Part shown: one piece after another, positions 9,180 to 17,595 of the stretch
Layout of the letters: each line of letters opens with the position of its first letter
Numbering within the stretch: the stretch's first letter is position 1
Assembly: GCF_001570985.1 (NCBI RefSeq)
Contig: NZ_BCSS01000031.1
Location: 1-41,615, forward strand
Source of the DNA: Janibacter limosus NBRC 16128
Lineage (GTDB): Bacteria; Actinomycetota; Actinomycetes; Actinomycetales; Dermatophilaceae
Direction: 5' to 3'
DNA: 41,615 nt
Notes under the pieces: generated by a model
Seen by the model: the letters and a program-made list of their open reading frames with translations, nothing else
Told to the model about the DNA's origin: nothing
Database searches by the model: none
Position numbers and translations under genes: made by a program

Positions 9180-10139
9180 TCAGCCTGCGCTGGTCGGGGT
9201 GGCCTCGACCACCGGGCGGGAGCGACGGGTACGACGCCGCAGCCACCATGCGAGCGGGGCCAGCAGGACGAGCCCCGTGACGGCGAAGGGAGTGACCGCA
9301 CCGAGTGCGGTCAGCCCCACCGACAGCGCTGAGGTGAAGGCGTCCCAGCCGTGCGTGAGGCCGGCGACGAAGCCGGTCTCGTCCTCCTCTGAGTCATCGA
9401 CCTCGGTCGCCTCGGTCGTGAGGCTGACCGTGATGGGCGCGGTGGCGGTGCGCTTCTCGAGCGACTTCTGCTGACTGGTCATCGACTCCAGGTCCGCCTC
9501 GCGGGTGGCCAGCTCGTCCTCGAGGGTGACGATCTGGTCGAGGTCCTCGGTGCTGGCGATGAGGGCGCGCAGACGCTTGACCGCCTGTGTCTTGGTGCGC
9601 ACGCGAGCCGAGGTGTCGGTGTACTGGGAGGTGAGGTCCTCTGCGCTGCTCGCGCGCTTGGTCACCTCGCCGATCTCCGTGAGGTCCGTCGTCGTGGAGT
9701 CGAGCTCGTCGACCGGGACGGTGACGGTGATCTCGGCCCAGGAGCGGCCCCCTTCGTAGGCGGCGCTGCGGGAGTCCTCCTGCGACACGTACCCACCGGC
9801 CTTGCGCGCTGCGGAGCGGACCTTGGCCGAGGCCTGCTCGAGGTCGTCGACGGTGATCGACAGGCTGACGTCGCGGGCGATGTGCACATCCGTCGGAGCC
9901 TTGAAGCCGCTCGAGTCCTTGCTGCTCGAGCTCTTGCTACCCGAGCCCTTGCCCTGATCACTGGATCCGGAGGTGGCAGCCGACTCGGGCTGGGTGGCAT
10001 CGCCCTCGCCCGACGACTGCGTCGACTCGTGCCGGACCGCGTCGCTGTCCGAGCTGCTGCCGGTGGCGCACCCGGTGAGTGCCAGCCCACCGGCCGCGAC
10101 CAGTGCTGCCCAGCGCGTGTGTGTCGTCCTCATCGCCAT
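9180..10139 (-). CDS. DUF4349 lipoprotein with C-terminal membrane helix
   Basis: A 319-residue envelope protein. It has a lipoprotein signal (LALTGC, lipidated Cys24), a Ser/Lys/Gly-rich linker (residues 25-80), and then a DUF4349 domain: two beta-rich halves (VSLSITVDDLEQASAKVRSA; WAEITVTVPVDELDS) separated by a helical, probably coiled-coil segment near residues 185-230. One membrane helix near residues 275-297 is followed by an Arg-rich tail (WWLRRRTRRSR). Ribosome site AGGGGG lies 6 bases before the ATG at 10139; a second ATG at 10133 is possible. It sits between hemE and cgoX but on the opposite strand, only 6 bases from hemE. DUF4349 proteins have no firmly established function. Confidence 0.85.
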   Translation of the reverse strand: MAMRTTHTRWAALVAAGGLALTGCATGSSSDSDAVRHESTQSSGEGDATQPESAATSGSSDQGKGSGSKSSSSKDSSGFKAPTDVHIARDVSLSITVDDLEQASAKVRSAARKAGGYVSQEDSRSAAYEGGRSWAEITVTVPVDELDSTTTDLTEIGEVTKRASSAEDLTSQYTDTSARVRTKTQAVKRLRALIASTEDLDQIVTLEDELATREADLESMTSQQKSLEKRTATAPITVSLTTEATEVDDSEEDETGFVAGLTHGWDAFTSALSVGLTALGAVTPFAVTGLVLLAPLAWWLRRRTRRSRPVVEATPTSAG

Positions 10140-10238
10140 ACCCCCTGCATCGGTGACCGAGCTTGTCCGGCCGTGTCTGGTGCTGTGACGCGACGAGGTG
10201 GTGGATCGGTTCCATATCCGTGGTGGGAGAGTGGGGGC

Positions 10239-11654
10239 ATGGGTCAGCGCGTGGTCGTCATCGGTGGAGGACTGGCCGGTCTGGCCACTGCCCACCACCT
10301 CCTGCGGTCCCGTCCCGACATCGATCTGACGCTGCTCGACGGTGGCGACCGCGTGGGCGGCAAGGTCCGCCAGCAGGGCGTCGGTGGGGTGCGAGTCGAT
10401 GTCGGTGCGGAGTCCGTGGTGGCGAGCAGTGTCGCGGCACAAGAGCTCTTCGACGAGCTGGGCCTGGCTGGACGCGTCGTGCACCCCGAGCCGGTCCCGG
10501 CGTCCTTCTGGTCGCGGGGCGCTCGCCACGCCATCCCCGGCCGGACCTTCATGGGCGTGCCGGGACCGGATACCGACCTCACGGGCCTGCTGGACACAGG
10601 GGAGGTCGCTCGCGCCGCGCAACCGGCACCCTTCGTCCTCGACCGCGATGACGTGACGGTGGCCGACGTGGTGGGCACCGTCCACGGCAGAGCGGTCGTC
10701 GACCGGGTCGTCGAGCCCCTCCTCGGTGGCGTCTACGCCGGGCGCGTCGACCGGCTGTCCCTGCGCTCGACCATGCCCGCGCTGTGGACCGCCATGGCCG
10801 AGGGCCGCTCGATGACCGCAGCCGTGGAGTCGCTCCTCCCGCCGCCGCGGGTGACCCCACGTCCACGGGTGATGGGGCTGGCGGGTGGCATCGGTGTCCT
10901 CGTCGACGCCCTGCACCGAAGCGTGGTCGACGCCGGGGGACGGATCGAGATCGGCGCCCTCGTCCGGCGCCTGGAGCGCACCCCGACCGGGTGGCGGGTG
11001 GTGTCCGGCCCGACCACCGCGGAGGTCGCGCACGACGCTGACGTCGTCGTCCTGGCGACTCCTGCAGCGCCCACGTCGCGACTCCTGGCCGACCACGCAC
11101 CGAGCGCAGCGAGTGCGCTCGCCGACATCGAGTACGCATCGATGGCGGTGGTGACGATCGCCTTGCCGGCGGCGACGGCGCCCACGCTGCCCGGCAGCGG
11201 CTTCCTCGTTCCCGCGGTCGACGCCCGCCCGATCAAGGCGAGCACCTTTTCGGCAACCAAGTGGGCCTGGGTGAGAGAGGCCACGGACGAGGTCGTGCTC
11301 CTGCGCGCGTCCGCGGGCCGGGCCGGTGAGGTCGCGAGCCTCCAGCGCGACGACGCCGACCTCGTCGACGATGCCCTGCAGGAGATCGGTACCGCGCTGC
11401 GCACCGACCTGCCACGGCCGGTCGACGCCCATGTGCAGCGCTGGGGCGGCGGGCTGCCGCAGTACGACCTCGGGCACACTGGGAGGGTCGCCGCGGTGCG
11501 CTCCGCGGTGGCCGGCCTGCCCGGTCTCGAGGTGACCGGCGCCGCCTACGACGGAGTGGGCATCGGCGCGGTCCTGACCGGTGCCGCCGCGACCGCCACG
11601 ACGATCCTCGACACGATTCCCCCTTCGTCCACCACCCGACAGGAGTCCCGATGA
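10239..11654 (+). CDS. cgoX: Coproporphyrinogen III oxidase / protoporphyrinogen oxidase (HemY family)
   Basis: A 471-residue FAD-dependent oxidase. The dinucleotide-binding motif [18 protein letters not shown] is at residues about 5-22, with GGRVGG-like DRVGGKVR after it. The C-terminal FAD site is [11 protein letters not shown]. In Gram-positive bacteria with ChdC, as here, this enzyme oxidises coproporphyrinogen III to coproporphyrin III rather than acting on protoporphyrinogen. Its stop overlaps the chdC start (ATGA, 11651-11654), so the two are translationally coupled. The ATG at 10239 is preceded by GGGAGAGTGGGGGC. Confidence 0.93.
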   Translation: MGQRVVVIGGGLAGLATAHHLLRSRPDIDLTLLDGGDRVGGKVRQQGVGGVRVDVGAESVVASSVAAQELFDELGLAGRVVHPEPVPASFWSRGARHAIPGRTFMGVPGPDTDLTGLLDTGEVARAAQPAPFVLDRDDVTVADVVGTVHGRAVVDRVVEPLLGGVYAGRVDRLSLRSTMPALWTAMAEGRSMTAAVESLLPPPRVTPRPRVMGLAGGIGVLVDALHRSVVDAGGRIEIGALVRRLERTPTGWRVVSGPTTAEVAHDADVVVLATPAAPTSRLLADHAPSAASALADIEYASMAVVTIALPAATAPTLPGSGFLVPAVDARPIKASTFSATKWAWVREATDEVVLLRASAGRAGEVASLQRDDADLVDDALQEIGTALRTDLPRPVDAHVQRWGGGLPQYDLGHTGRVAAVRSAVAGLPGLEVTGAAYDGVGIGAVLTGAAATATTILDTIPPSSTTRQESR

Positions 11655-12370
11655 CCACGAGGCCCAGCCCCGCCAAGCCCACTCGCGAGCAGCTCGAGGC
11701 GATCAACAGCAGCGTGCACTACGCGATGTTCTCCGCCTTCGCCCTCGTCAACCCGATCGGTGACGACGACCGCGGGGCGATCACCGACGAGGTCGAGGCG
11801 CTCTTCGCCGAGCTCACCGAGGCCGGCGTGCGCATCCGCGGCGTCTACGACGTCGCCGGCCTGCGCGCCGACGCCGATGTCCTCATCTGGTGGCACGCGG
11901 ACGAGATCGAGATGCTCCAGGACGCCTACAAGCGGCTGCTGCGCACCGAGCTCGGCGGGCACCTCGACCCGGTGTGGTCCAACGCTGCCGTGCACCGCCA
12001 GGCGGAGTTCAACCGGAGCCACATCCCCGCCTTCCTCGCGGGTGAGGAGCCGCGCGACTACGTGTGCGTCTACCCCTTCGTGCGGTCCTACGACTGGTAC
12101 GTCCTGGACGAGAAGGACCGTCGCTTCATGCTGGCCGAGCACGGCGGCATGGCCCGCGACTTCCCGGACGTGCGAGCCAACACCATCCCGGCCTTCGCCC
12201 TGGGTGACTACGAGTGGATCCTCGCCTTCGAGGCGGACGAGCTGCACCGCATCGTCGACCTCATGCGTGAGCTGCGCGCCTCCAAGGCCCGGCTGCACGT
12301 GCGCGAAGAGGTCCCCTTCTTCACCGGCCCGCGGGTGAGCGTCGAAGCCCTGGTGGTGGGTCTGCGCTGA
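11651..12370 (+). CDS. chdC: Coproheme decarboxylase (chlorite dismutase family)
   Basis: A 239-residue ChdC/HemQ protein, the last step of the coproporphyrin-dependent haem route, which converts coproheme to haem b using peroxide. The proximal haem-ligand His164 is in [10 protein letters not shown], the catalytic Tyr141 in [13 protein letters not shown], and His124 in [10 protein letters not shown] corresponds to the distal His described for actinobacterial enzymes. Coupled to cgoX by a 4-base overlap. Ferrochelatase (CpfC) is not in the window. A hairpin repeat begins 14 bases after the stop. Confidence 0.95.
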   Translation: MTTRPSPAKPTREQLEAINSSVHYAMFSAFALVNPIGDDDRGAITDEVEALFAELTEAGVRIRGVYDVAGLRADADVLIWWHADEIEMLQDAYKRLLRTELGGHLDPVWSNAAVHRQAEFNRSHIPAFLAGEEPRDYVCVYPFVRSYDWYVLDEKDRRFMLAEHGGMARDFPDVRANTIPAFALGDYEWILAFEADELHRIVDLMRELRASKARLHVREEVPFFTGPRVSVEALVVGLR

Positions 12371-12384
12371 GCGGTTGACCCTCT

Positions 12385-12471
12385 GGCCCCAGAATTCTCG
12401 GGTCACCCGAGAAACCCCGCCTGCGCAAGAGTTTCAAACTCTTGGTCAGGCGAGGTTTCTCTTGTTGAGCG
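12385..12471 (+). repeat. Left 87-bp inverted repeat (hairpin-forming)
   Basis: This 87-bp segment matches the reverse complement of 13477-13563 with about 12 mismatches. It contains a near-perfect 17-bp palindrome (TCTCGGGTCACCCGAGA, 12396-12412) and a larger hairpin (12411-12459) whose arms are GAAACCCCGCC and the AGGCGAGGTTTC side with one mismatch, plus an inner stem CAAGAGTTT/AAACTCTTG. Alternatively it acts as the chdC terminator. Confidence 0.85.
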
Positions 12472-12564
12472 GCGTCCGTCCACAGCCACCAGTGGCGAAG
12501 GGTGCCGGTCCCCAGCTCCGTCGACGTCCGGGCGACCTCCGCTCAAGCGGCCGAGCATGACGGC

Positions 12565-13476
12565 ATGATCACCGTGGACCGCAACATCTTCACCAGTCTG
12601 CTCGCCATGCCGGACCGGATTTTCGTCCGCCAGGAGGCGCTGCGCGTGGGCGTGCGTGACGAGGACCTGATCGCCGGAGTGCGACGCGGGGCCATCGCAC
12701 GACTGTGCCGCGGCGCCTACACGGCTCCGGGACCATGGACCACGGAGGAGCATCGACGACTCCTCGCCCGAGCCGGCCTGCGGTTGTATCCGGATGCAGT
12801 GCTAATGGGTGGTACGGCCGTCGCTGCCCATGGGATCCCGCTGTTCGAGGTGCCCTCGGCCCCGGCCGACCTGGCCCGCCCGATCTTGCGGGAGGCCAAG
12901 GCCAAGGGGCTGCGATTCCGCCCCCTTCGCCACGCGACCGTCACGACCCCGTGGGGGCCCGCGACGGACCTGGCGACCTCTCTCGTCCAGTTGACGATGG
13001 ACCACGGCGTGCTCGCGGGTGTGGCCTCGATCGATGCAGCACTGCACAGTCGCGTCGTTGGCCTTGCCGCCGTGAAGTCGGCCTTCGACCGGGTCGAGGG
13101 CTGGCCCGGCAGTCACCGTGCGCGGTGTGCCCTCGCCTGGTGCGACCCGAGAGCCGAGTCGCTCGGCGAGAGCGTCACCCGGGCGATCCTGCTCGCGGCC
13201 GGCTACCGCGTGGAGTCTCAGGTGCCCATCGCGGATCGTGACGGTGTCGTTTTTGCGCGGGCGGACCTGGGCATCGAGGGCACACCAGTGCTCATCGAGT
13301 TCGACGGCAAGGTGAAGTACACCGACGGTGGCCCCGACGCGCTCTTCCGGGAGAAGAAGCGCGAGGACCGCATCCGATCCTGCGGGTACGTCGTGATCCG
13401 GGTGACCTGGGCGGACCTCTTCCACCCGGAGAGGATCATCCAGGCGGCTCGAGACGCCCTCGCCCAGGCTGCCTGA
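12565..13476 (+). CDS. AbiEi-like N-terminal domain with DUF559 (PD-(D/E)XK-like) C-terminus
   Basis: A 303-residue protein of a type common in actinobacteria. Residues 1-50 resemble the winged-helix N-terminal domain of type IV antitoxin AbiEi (IFVRQEALRVGVRDEDLIAG, then GAIARLCRGAYTAPG). The C-terminus (about 210-300) resembles DUF559/Vsr-like nucleases: VLIEFDGKVKY (Glu245, Asp247, Lys249), EKKREDRIRSCGY and VIRVTWADL. No toxin gene is adjacent, so a classical antitoxin role is not supported; biological function unknown. The ATG at 12565 fits the family start; a GTG at 12502 is possible. The gene is framed by 87-bp inverted repeats, and its stop abuts the right repeat exactly. Confidence 0.8.
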   Translation: MITVDRNIFTSLLAMPDRIFVRQEALRVGVRDEDLIAGVRRGAIARLCRGAYTAPGPWTTEEHRRLLARAGLRLYPDAVLMGGTAVAAHGIPLFEVPSAPADLARPILREAKAKGLRFRPLRHATVTTPWGPATDLATSLVQLTMDHGVLAGVASIDAALHSRVVGLAAVKSAFDRVEGWPGSHRARCALAWCDPRAESLGESVTRAILLAAGYRVESQVPIADRDGVVFARADLGIEGTPVLIEFDGKVKYTDGGPDALFREKKREDRIRSCGYVVIRVTWADLFHPERIIQAARDALAQAA

Positions 13477-13563
13477 CGCTCGACAAGAGAAACCTCGCCT
13501 TCGCAAGAGTCTCAAACTCATGCGAAGGCGAGGTTTATCGGGTGACCCGAGAATCCTGGGTCC
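13477..13563 (-). repeat. Right 87-bp inverted repeat (hairpin-forming)
   Basis: Inverted copy of 12385-12471, about 86% identical. Its hairpin has a perfect 16-bp stem (13490-13505 with 13521-13536) and an inner GAGT/ACTC stem. It begins at the first base after the stop of the DUF559 gene and ends 16 bases before the msrB stop, so it could also be a bidirectional terminator. Confidence 0.85.
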
Positions 13564-13579
13564 GATGAAGCGGTGGGCG

Positions 13580-14008
13580 TCAGCCCTGGGCGGGCCGCAG
13601 CGTCATCGAGATCGAGTTGATGCAGTACCGCTGGTCGGTCGGGGTCTCGTAGCCCTCACCCTCGAAGACGTGGCCCATGTGGCTCCCGCAGTTGGCGCAG
13701 CGCACCTCGACACGAGGCCGGCCCGGGAGCGAGTCGTCCTTGATGTACTCGACGCGGTCCTCGGCGAGCGGGCTGTAGAAGCTCGGCCAGCCGCAGTGGC
13801 TCTCGAACTTGGTGCCCGAGGTGAAGAGCTCGGTACCGCAGGCGCGGCAGGCGTAGACGCCCTCGGTGGCGGTGTCGGTGTACTCGCCGACGAAGGGACG
13901 CTCGGTGCCCGCAGCCCGGAGCACGGAGTACTCGTCGGGCGAGAGCTCAGCGCGCCACTCCTCGTCGCTCTTGGTGACGGCGTAGTCGCGGCCGGTGGAC
14001 TCCATCAT
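13580..14008 (-). CDS. msrB: Peptide-methionine (R)-S-oxide reductase
   Basis: A 142-residue MsrB that reduces methionine-R-sulfoxide in proteins. Zinc-binding Cys pairs are in CRACG and CANCGSH, substrate-site residues in HCGWPSF, and the catalytic Cys in QRYCINSISM. Length is normal for MsrB. The ATG at 14008 is chosen because GAGGAG lies 7 bases upstream; an ATG at 14044 is possible but less likely. No msrA is nearby. Confidence 0.95.
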   Translation of the reverse strand: MMESTGRDYAVTKSDEEWRAELSPDEYSVLRAAGTERPFVGEYTDTATEGVYACRACGTELFTSGTKFESHCGWPSFYSPLAEDRVEYIKDDSLPGRPRVEVRCANCGSHMGHVFEGEGYETPTDQRYCINSISMTLRPAQG

Positions 14009-14045
14009 GATCTGCTCCTCGCGCTTGGTCTGACCATCATGCAAC

Positions 14046-14081
14046 GCCGGGACCCCCGGACTTTCATCCGGGGGCTCCGGC
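14046..14081. terminator. Hairpin between msrB and the ExeM gene
   Basis: CCCCCGGA (14053-14060) pairs with TCCGGGGG (14067-14074) around a 6-base loop, extended by outer GCCGG/CCGGC arms (14046-14050 and 14077-14081). It is positioned to end transcription of the upstream nuclease gene before msrB. Confidence 0.6.
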
Positions 14082-14106
14082 GGTGGTGCATCAGGCGCAC
14101 CGGCGA

Positions 14107-14130
14107 CGAAGGGGGGAGGAGCCCCCTTCG
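14107..14130. terminator. CGAAGGGGG/CCCCCTTCG hairpin downstream of the ExeM gene
   Basis: CGAAGGGGG (14107-14115) pairs with CCCCCTTCG (14122-14130). It lies just 7 bases past the stop of the secreted nuclease gene. The same core sequence makes the hairpin at 21376. Confidence 0.6.
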
Positions 14131-14137
14131 CCTCCGG

Positions 14138-16570
14138 TCACTTCTTGAGGTCCAGGTGGACGACCTGCGGGTCGTGGTCGCTGTCCTGGTCGGCGAAGGG
14201 AGAGTTGGTGTGGACGATGTCGTAGGTGAAGGCAGGGCGCTTGGCCTTGCCGTGCCCGGTGCGCCACGGTCCGTTGACCTTGCCGTCGAGCGTCGCGAGT
14301 GACGGCGAGACGAAGATGTGGTCGAGCACCTGGCTGTTGCCCTCGTAGACATAGGTCCAGCGCTCCGCCTGCGACAGGGTGCGCGGCAGGTCGGTCATCG
14401 CCGTGCTGCCCGAGCCCTCGACGACGTCCGCGAGGATGTCGGCCGTCTGGCTGAACTCGAAGTCGTTGACGTCACCCGCGACGACGAACTTCGCCTCCGG
14501 GTCGGCTGCGAGCAGGTCGTCGGCGATGGAGCGCACCTCACGGGCCTGCGCGTGCCGCGCGTCCTCGCTCGAGCGGACCGGCTGCTGCCAGCGGCCGAAG
14601 AGCGGGTCGTCGCCCCCCTTGGAGCTGAAGTGCACGGCCGCGACGAAGACGCGCTCGCCGCGGTAGCGGTACTCGGCGATGAGGGGCTTGCGCGAGTCGT
14701 CGAAGGCCGGTGAGGCCGGCGCGATGCGGCCGGGGGACTCGGTGAGCCGCGCTCCCTTCTTGTCCTTGACGACGGACGTGGCCCGGTCGGCCGCACCTGA
14801 GCTGCGCTCGGTGAAGTCGATGTCCCGGTCGGTGCGGTGCAGCAGGACATTGCGGATGTTGCCACCCGGTTGACCACCATCGGCCTTGTCCTGCGGGTTG
14901 ACCCAGTTGGCTTCGTACGTCGGACCGCCCTGGGCCTCGATGGCGGCGATGAGCTTGTCGGTCGTCGCCGCCGAGTCGACGGTGCCGTCATCGCTCGGGC
15001 CACTCGCGTCCTGGACCTCCTCGACCGCGAGGATGTCGGGGCTGCGCAGGTTGGTGACGATCTGGCCGGCGAGCCGGTCGAACGTGCTCTGGTCGTTGCT
15101 CGGCGCGAGGTTCTCGACGTTGAAGGAGGCGACGGACAGCTCACGGTCGTGCTGCGGCTGGGTCACCTCACGCTCGAGGCCACCGTCCTGCACGGTCGGC
15201 ACCTGCGTGGCGAGCAGCTTGAAGTTGCTGAAGGAGTAGTCCAACGGACCGGCGACGAGGCCCGGCAGGGTGTCCTTGACGTCGGCGTCGGGCAGCGAGC
15301 CGCTGGGCAGCAGGACGTCGTCGACGAGCACGCGCATTGCGTTGGGGCGGTCATAGCCCGAGTAGACGACTCCACCCGCGGAGGAGCGGGTGGCGTCCAC
15401 GCCGCTGCCGGGGACCACCGGGATCTCGTAGCCGGTCGGGCCGACCACCTGCGCATCCCGCACGCCGACCTGCATGCCCTCCAGTGACTCGTAGAAGTCG
15501 ATGGCGTCGCGCTCGGGGAGGAAGTCGGCCTCGGCGTACTCGACGCTCTTGGGGTCATCGGCGTCGACGGTCTGCTGCGGCGCCGCACGGTCCTCGCCGA
15601 GCACGACCGGCGCGGGCACCTCGGCGCTCCCGGTCACCCTCACGACGGGGGAGGTGAGCTCGGTCGTCGTCAGGTTGTCCCAGCCCCCGGAGCCGCCCGG
15701 GCGGAACTCCTCGACATGACCGTCGACGCTCACCGAGTCACCGACCGCGGCGGTCGGCGCCGTGCGGGTGTAGACGTAGATGCCCTCGGATGTGGCGTCG
15801 TCGTCGTCGGGGGTCGTGCTCTGGATCCAGAACCCGGTGCTCGAGACCGCGGTCACGACGCCCTCGACCTCGGCGACCTGCGTCCCGTCGAAGGGGGAGA
15901 GGTGCGCTGCTCCCTGGATCTGCGGGATCGTGCGGGTCGGCACGACCGGCGGCTCACCGGTGCCCGGCTCGCAGGTCACCGTCTCGGTCGTCGAGTTCTG
16001 CGGGGTGGGTGCCCCGACGACGAAGTCGGCGGCGTTGTTGTCCGTGTCGGTGCAGATGTCGCGGCGGGCCACAGAGGTGGTGTTGTCCGTGCCGTCGGCG
16101 GCGACGCCCTCGGCCGGCGAGGCGCCACCCCAGCCGAGTCGGTCGACGACCGCGCCGTCGGGGTTGACGACGTCGACGCGCGCGCCCGACCCGGACATCG
16201 GCACCGTGCCCGTCGCGTCAGGAGTGGGCAGTGCCTCGGCGGCGTCGTTGGCGCCATCAGCCTGCTGGACCAGGTAGCGACCGCCGGGAGTGATGCTGCC
16301 GCTCAGCGCGGTCGTCTGCGGCGTCGTACCGCTCGTGGAGTAGTAGCGCAGGGTCCAGCCGGTGAGGTCGACCTCGGACTGCGCGCGGTTGGCCAGCTCG
16401 ACGAAGTCGCTGCGCAGGGTGGCCTTGGAGTTGCCGCCACCCCCGTAGGCCTCGGAGATGACGACATCCGGCGAGGCCGCGGTGGCGCTCGGGGCGAGCA
16501 CAGCCAGCCCGGTCAGGGTCAGCGGTGCTGCGGTGAGGGCCGCGAGTGCGCGGCGACGACGAGATGGCAT
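14138..16570 (-). CDS. Secreted ExeM/NucH-type endonuclease with lamin-tail domain
   Basis: An 810-residue extracellular protein. Residues 1-31 are a Sec signal peptide (RRRRALAALTAAPLTLTG, cleavage near ATAA). Residues about 34-155 form a lamin-tail domain (VVISEAYGGGGNSKATLRSD, DFVELANR). A beta-rich OB-like region follows (about 205-400, IPQIQGAAHLSPFDGTQVAE). Residues about 475-805 are an endonuclease/exonuclease/phosphatase domain with FNVENL, AVEEVQD, GDVNDF (near 698) and SDHDPQVV (near 796) active-site motifs. Family members degrade extracellular DNA. AGGAG lies 6 bases before the ATG. No sorting motif or anchor is seen, so the protein is probably released. Confidence 0.9.
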   Translation of the reverse strand: MPSRRRRALAALTAAPLTLTGLAVLAPSATAASPDVVISEAYGGGGNSKATLRSDFVELANRAQSEVDLTGWTLRYYSTSGTTPQTTALSGSITPGGRYLVQQADGANDAAEALPTPDATGTVPMSGSGARVDVVNPDGAVVDRLGWGGASPAEGVAADGTDNTTSVARRDICTDTDNNAADFVVGAPTPQNSTTETVTCEPGTGEPPVVPTRTIPQIQGAAHLSPFDGTQVAEVEGVVTAVSSTGFWIQSTTPDDDDATSEGIYVYTRTAPTAAVGDSVSVDGHVEEFRPGGSGGWDNLTTTELTSPVVRVTGSAEVPAPVVLGEDRAAPQQTVDADDPKSVEYAEADFLPERDAIDFYESLEGMQVGVRDAQVVGPTGYEIPVVPGSGVDATRSSAGGVVYSGYDRPNAMRVLVDDVLLPSGSLPDADVKDTLPGLVAGPLDYSFSNFKLLATQVPTVQDGGLEREVTQPQHDRELSVASFNVENLAPSNDQSTFDRLAGQIVTNLRSPDILAVEEVQDASGPSDDGTVDSAATTDKLIAAIEAQGGPTYEANWVNPQDKADGGQPGGNIRNVLLHRTDRDIDFTERSSGAADRATSVVKDKKGARLTESPGRIAPASPAFDDSRKPLIAEYRYRGERVFVAAVHFSSKGGDDPLFGRWQQPVRSSEDARHAQAREVRSIADDLLAADPEAKFVVAGDVNDFEFSQTADILADVVEGSGSTAMTDLPRTLSQAERWTYVYEGNSQVLDHIFVSPSLATLDGKVNGPWRTGHGKAKRPAFTYDIVHTNSPFADQDSDHDPQVVHLDLKK

Positions 16571-16664
16571 GAAGGCTCCTGGAGGGGTTCGGGTGTGGCC
16601 TCCAGCAACCTAGGGCGGGTCGAGATCGCCTGCAGGGTGAACCGATGAACGACGGGTGACGATC

Positions 16665-17582
16665 TCACCGCAGAGCGGTGTTCGCGCTCCGGTGGTCCGG
16701 CCGGCGGTCGACGATGACGAGCACCGTGGCACCGATGAGTCCGCCGATGACGGCGGCGGCGAGCGGCCACACGGGCCGGTTCGTCGGGTCGAGAGCGGCA
16801 CGCAGGACGTCGCGCGCGCCGTCGAGGAGCTCTGCCCTCCCGTCGGACGTGCTCGCCCAACCGCCCGCGGAGCTGCCGAGGTGGGAGAGCGCGGTGAGCC
16901 CCGCGGGGATGATCCAGGCGCAGACGAGCGCACCCACCCAACCGACGAGCGTGCTCAGCGGTCGCCACCCGGCGACGGCGAGCACGACGGCCAGTGCCAG
17001 TGCGAGCAGGTGCTGCTCGTGCGAGATGGCACCGGTCTGCCACGCGGTGATCGAGATCGGGTCGGTGACGGCGAGGTCGAGCGCCCAGGAGACCAGCACG
17101 GTCGCTGCGGCACCCCACGCCGTCACGCGCACCCACCGCGGGCCACGACAGCAGGCGAGCCCGGTGAGCAGCCCCACGACGACGCCAAGGACGCCCAGCC
17201 CGACGTGCGTCCGGACGAGTACCTCGGCACCCCGGCTCCCGTCGGAGAGCTGTGCGATCACGTGCCACTGGTCCCCGACCGACGCCAGCCCGGCCAAGAC
17301 GCCACCCATGATCCCGGGCGCCACCGAGCGGGTCACGGCGTGCGCCACGACCACGGCCACGAGGCCCAGGACCCCGGCGGTCACGAGCAGCGCGCTCAGC
17401 CGGTGCTCACCGGCGGGCAGCGGCACCCACGGTCCGGTGTCCGGCAGGACCGACGGCCACGCTGACGAGATCGGGATCTGGCCCCCTTCGAGCAGCCACG
17501 GCAGGGCCGCGACGAGCCAGCCGATGGTTCCTGACACGACGATGAGGGCGGTGGTGCGAATCACGGTGGTGCTCGAGGGCAT
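16665..17582 (-). CDS. Unknown polytopic membrane protein (about 8 helices)
   Basis: A 305-residue protein I do not recognise. It has about eight hydrophobic helices, starting with ALIVVSGTIGWLVAALPWLL and ending with WPLAAAVIGGLIGATVLVIV. A hydrophilic stretch near residues 240-270 (STSDGRAELLDGARDVLRA) separates the last two. Charged residues within the membrane region include DQWH near the third helix and SHEQHL. The start is 13 bases downstream of the beta-lactamase-like gene on the same strand, so cotranscription with it and the LysR gene is likely. That context suggests an envelope-stress or cell-wall role, as inference only. The ATG at 17582 is the only plausible start. Confidence 0.7.
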   Translation of the reverse strand: MPSSTTVIRTTALIVVSGTIGWLVAALPWLLEGGQIPISSAWPSVLPDTGPWVPLPAGEHRLSALLVTAGVLGLVAVVVAHAVTRSVAPGIMGGVLAGLASVGDQWHVIAQLSDGSRGAEVLVRTHVGLGVLGVVVGLLTGLACCRGPRWVRVTAWGAAATVLVSWALDLAVTDPISITAWQTGAISHEQHLLALALAVVLAVAGWRPLSTLVGWVGALVCAWIIPAGLTALSHLGSSAGGWASTSDGRAELLDGARDVLRAALDPTNRPVWPLAAAVIGGLIGATVLVIVDRRPDHRSANTALR

Positions 17583-17595
17583 GAGCGACTTCCGG

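Noticed and set aside
12502-12564. A longer start (GTG at 12502) for the AbiEi/DUF559 gene.
   Set aside because: The extra residues do not resemble the family, and the ATG at 12565 matches its usual N-terminus.
12371-13579. A classical AbiE toxin-antitoxin operon.
   Set aside because: No AbiEii nucleotidyltransferase toxin is next to the gene; it stands alone between repeats.
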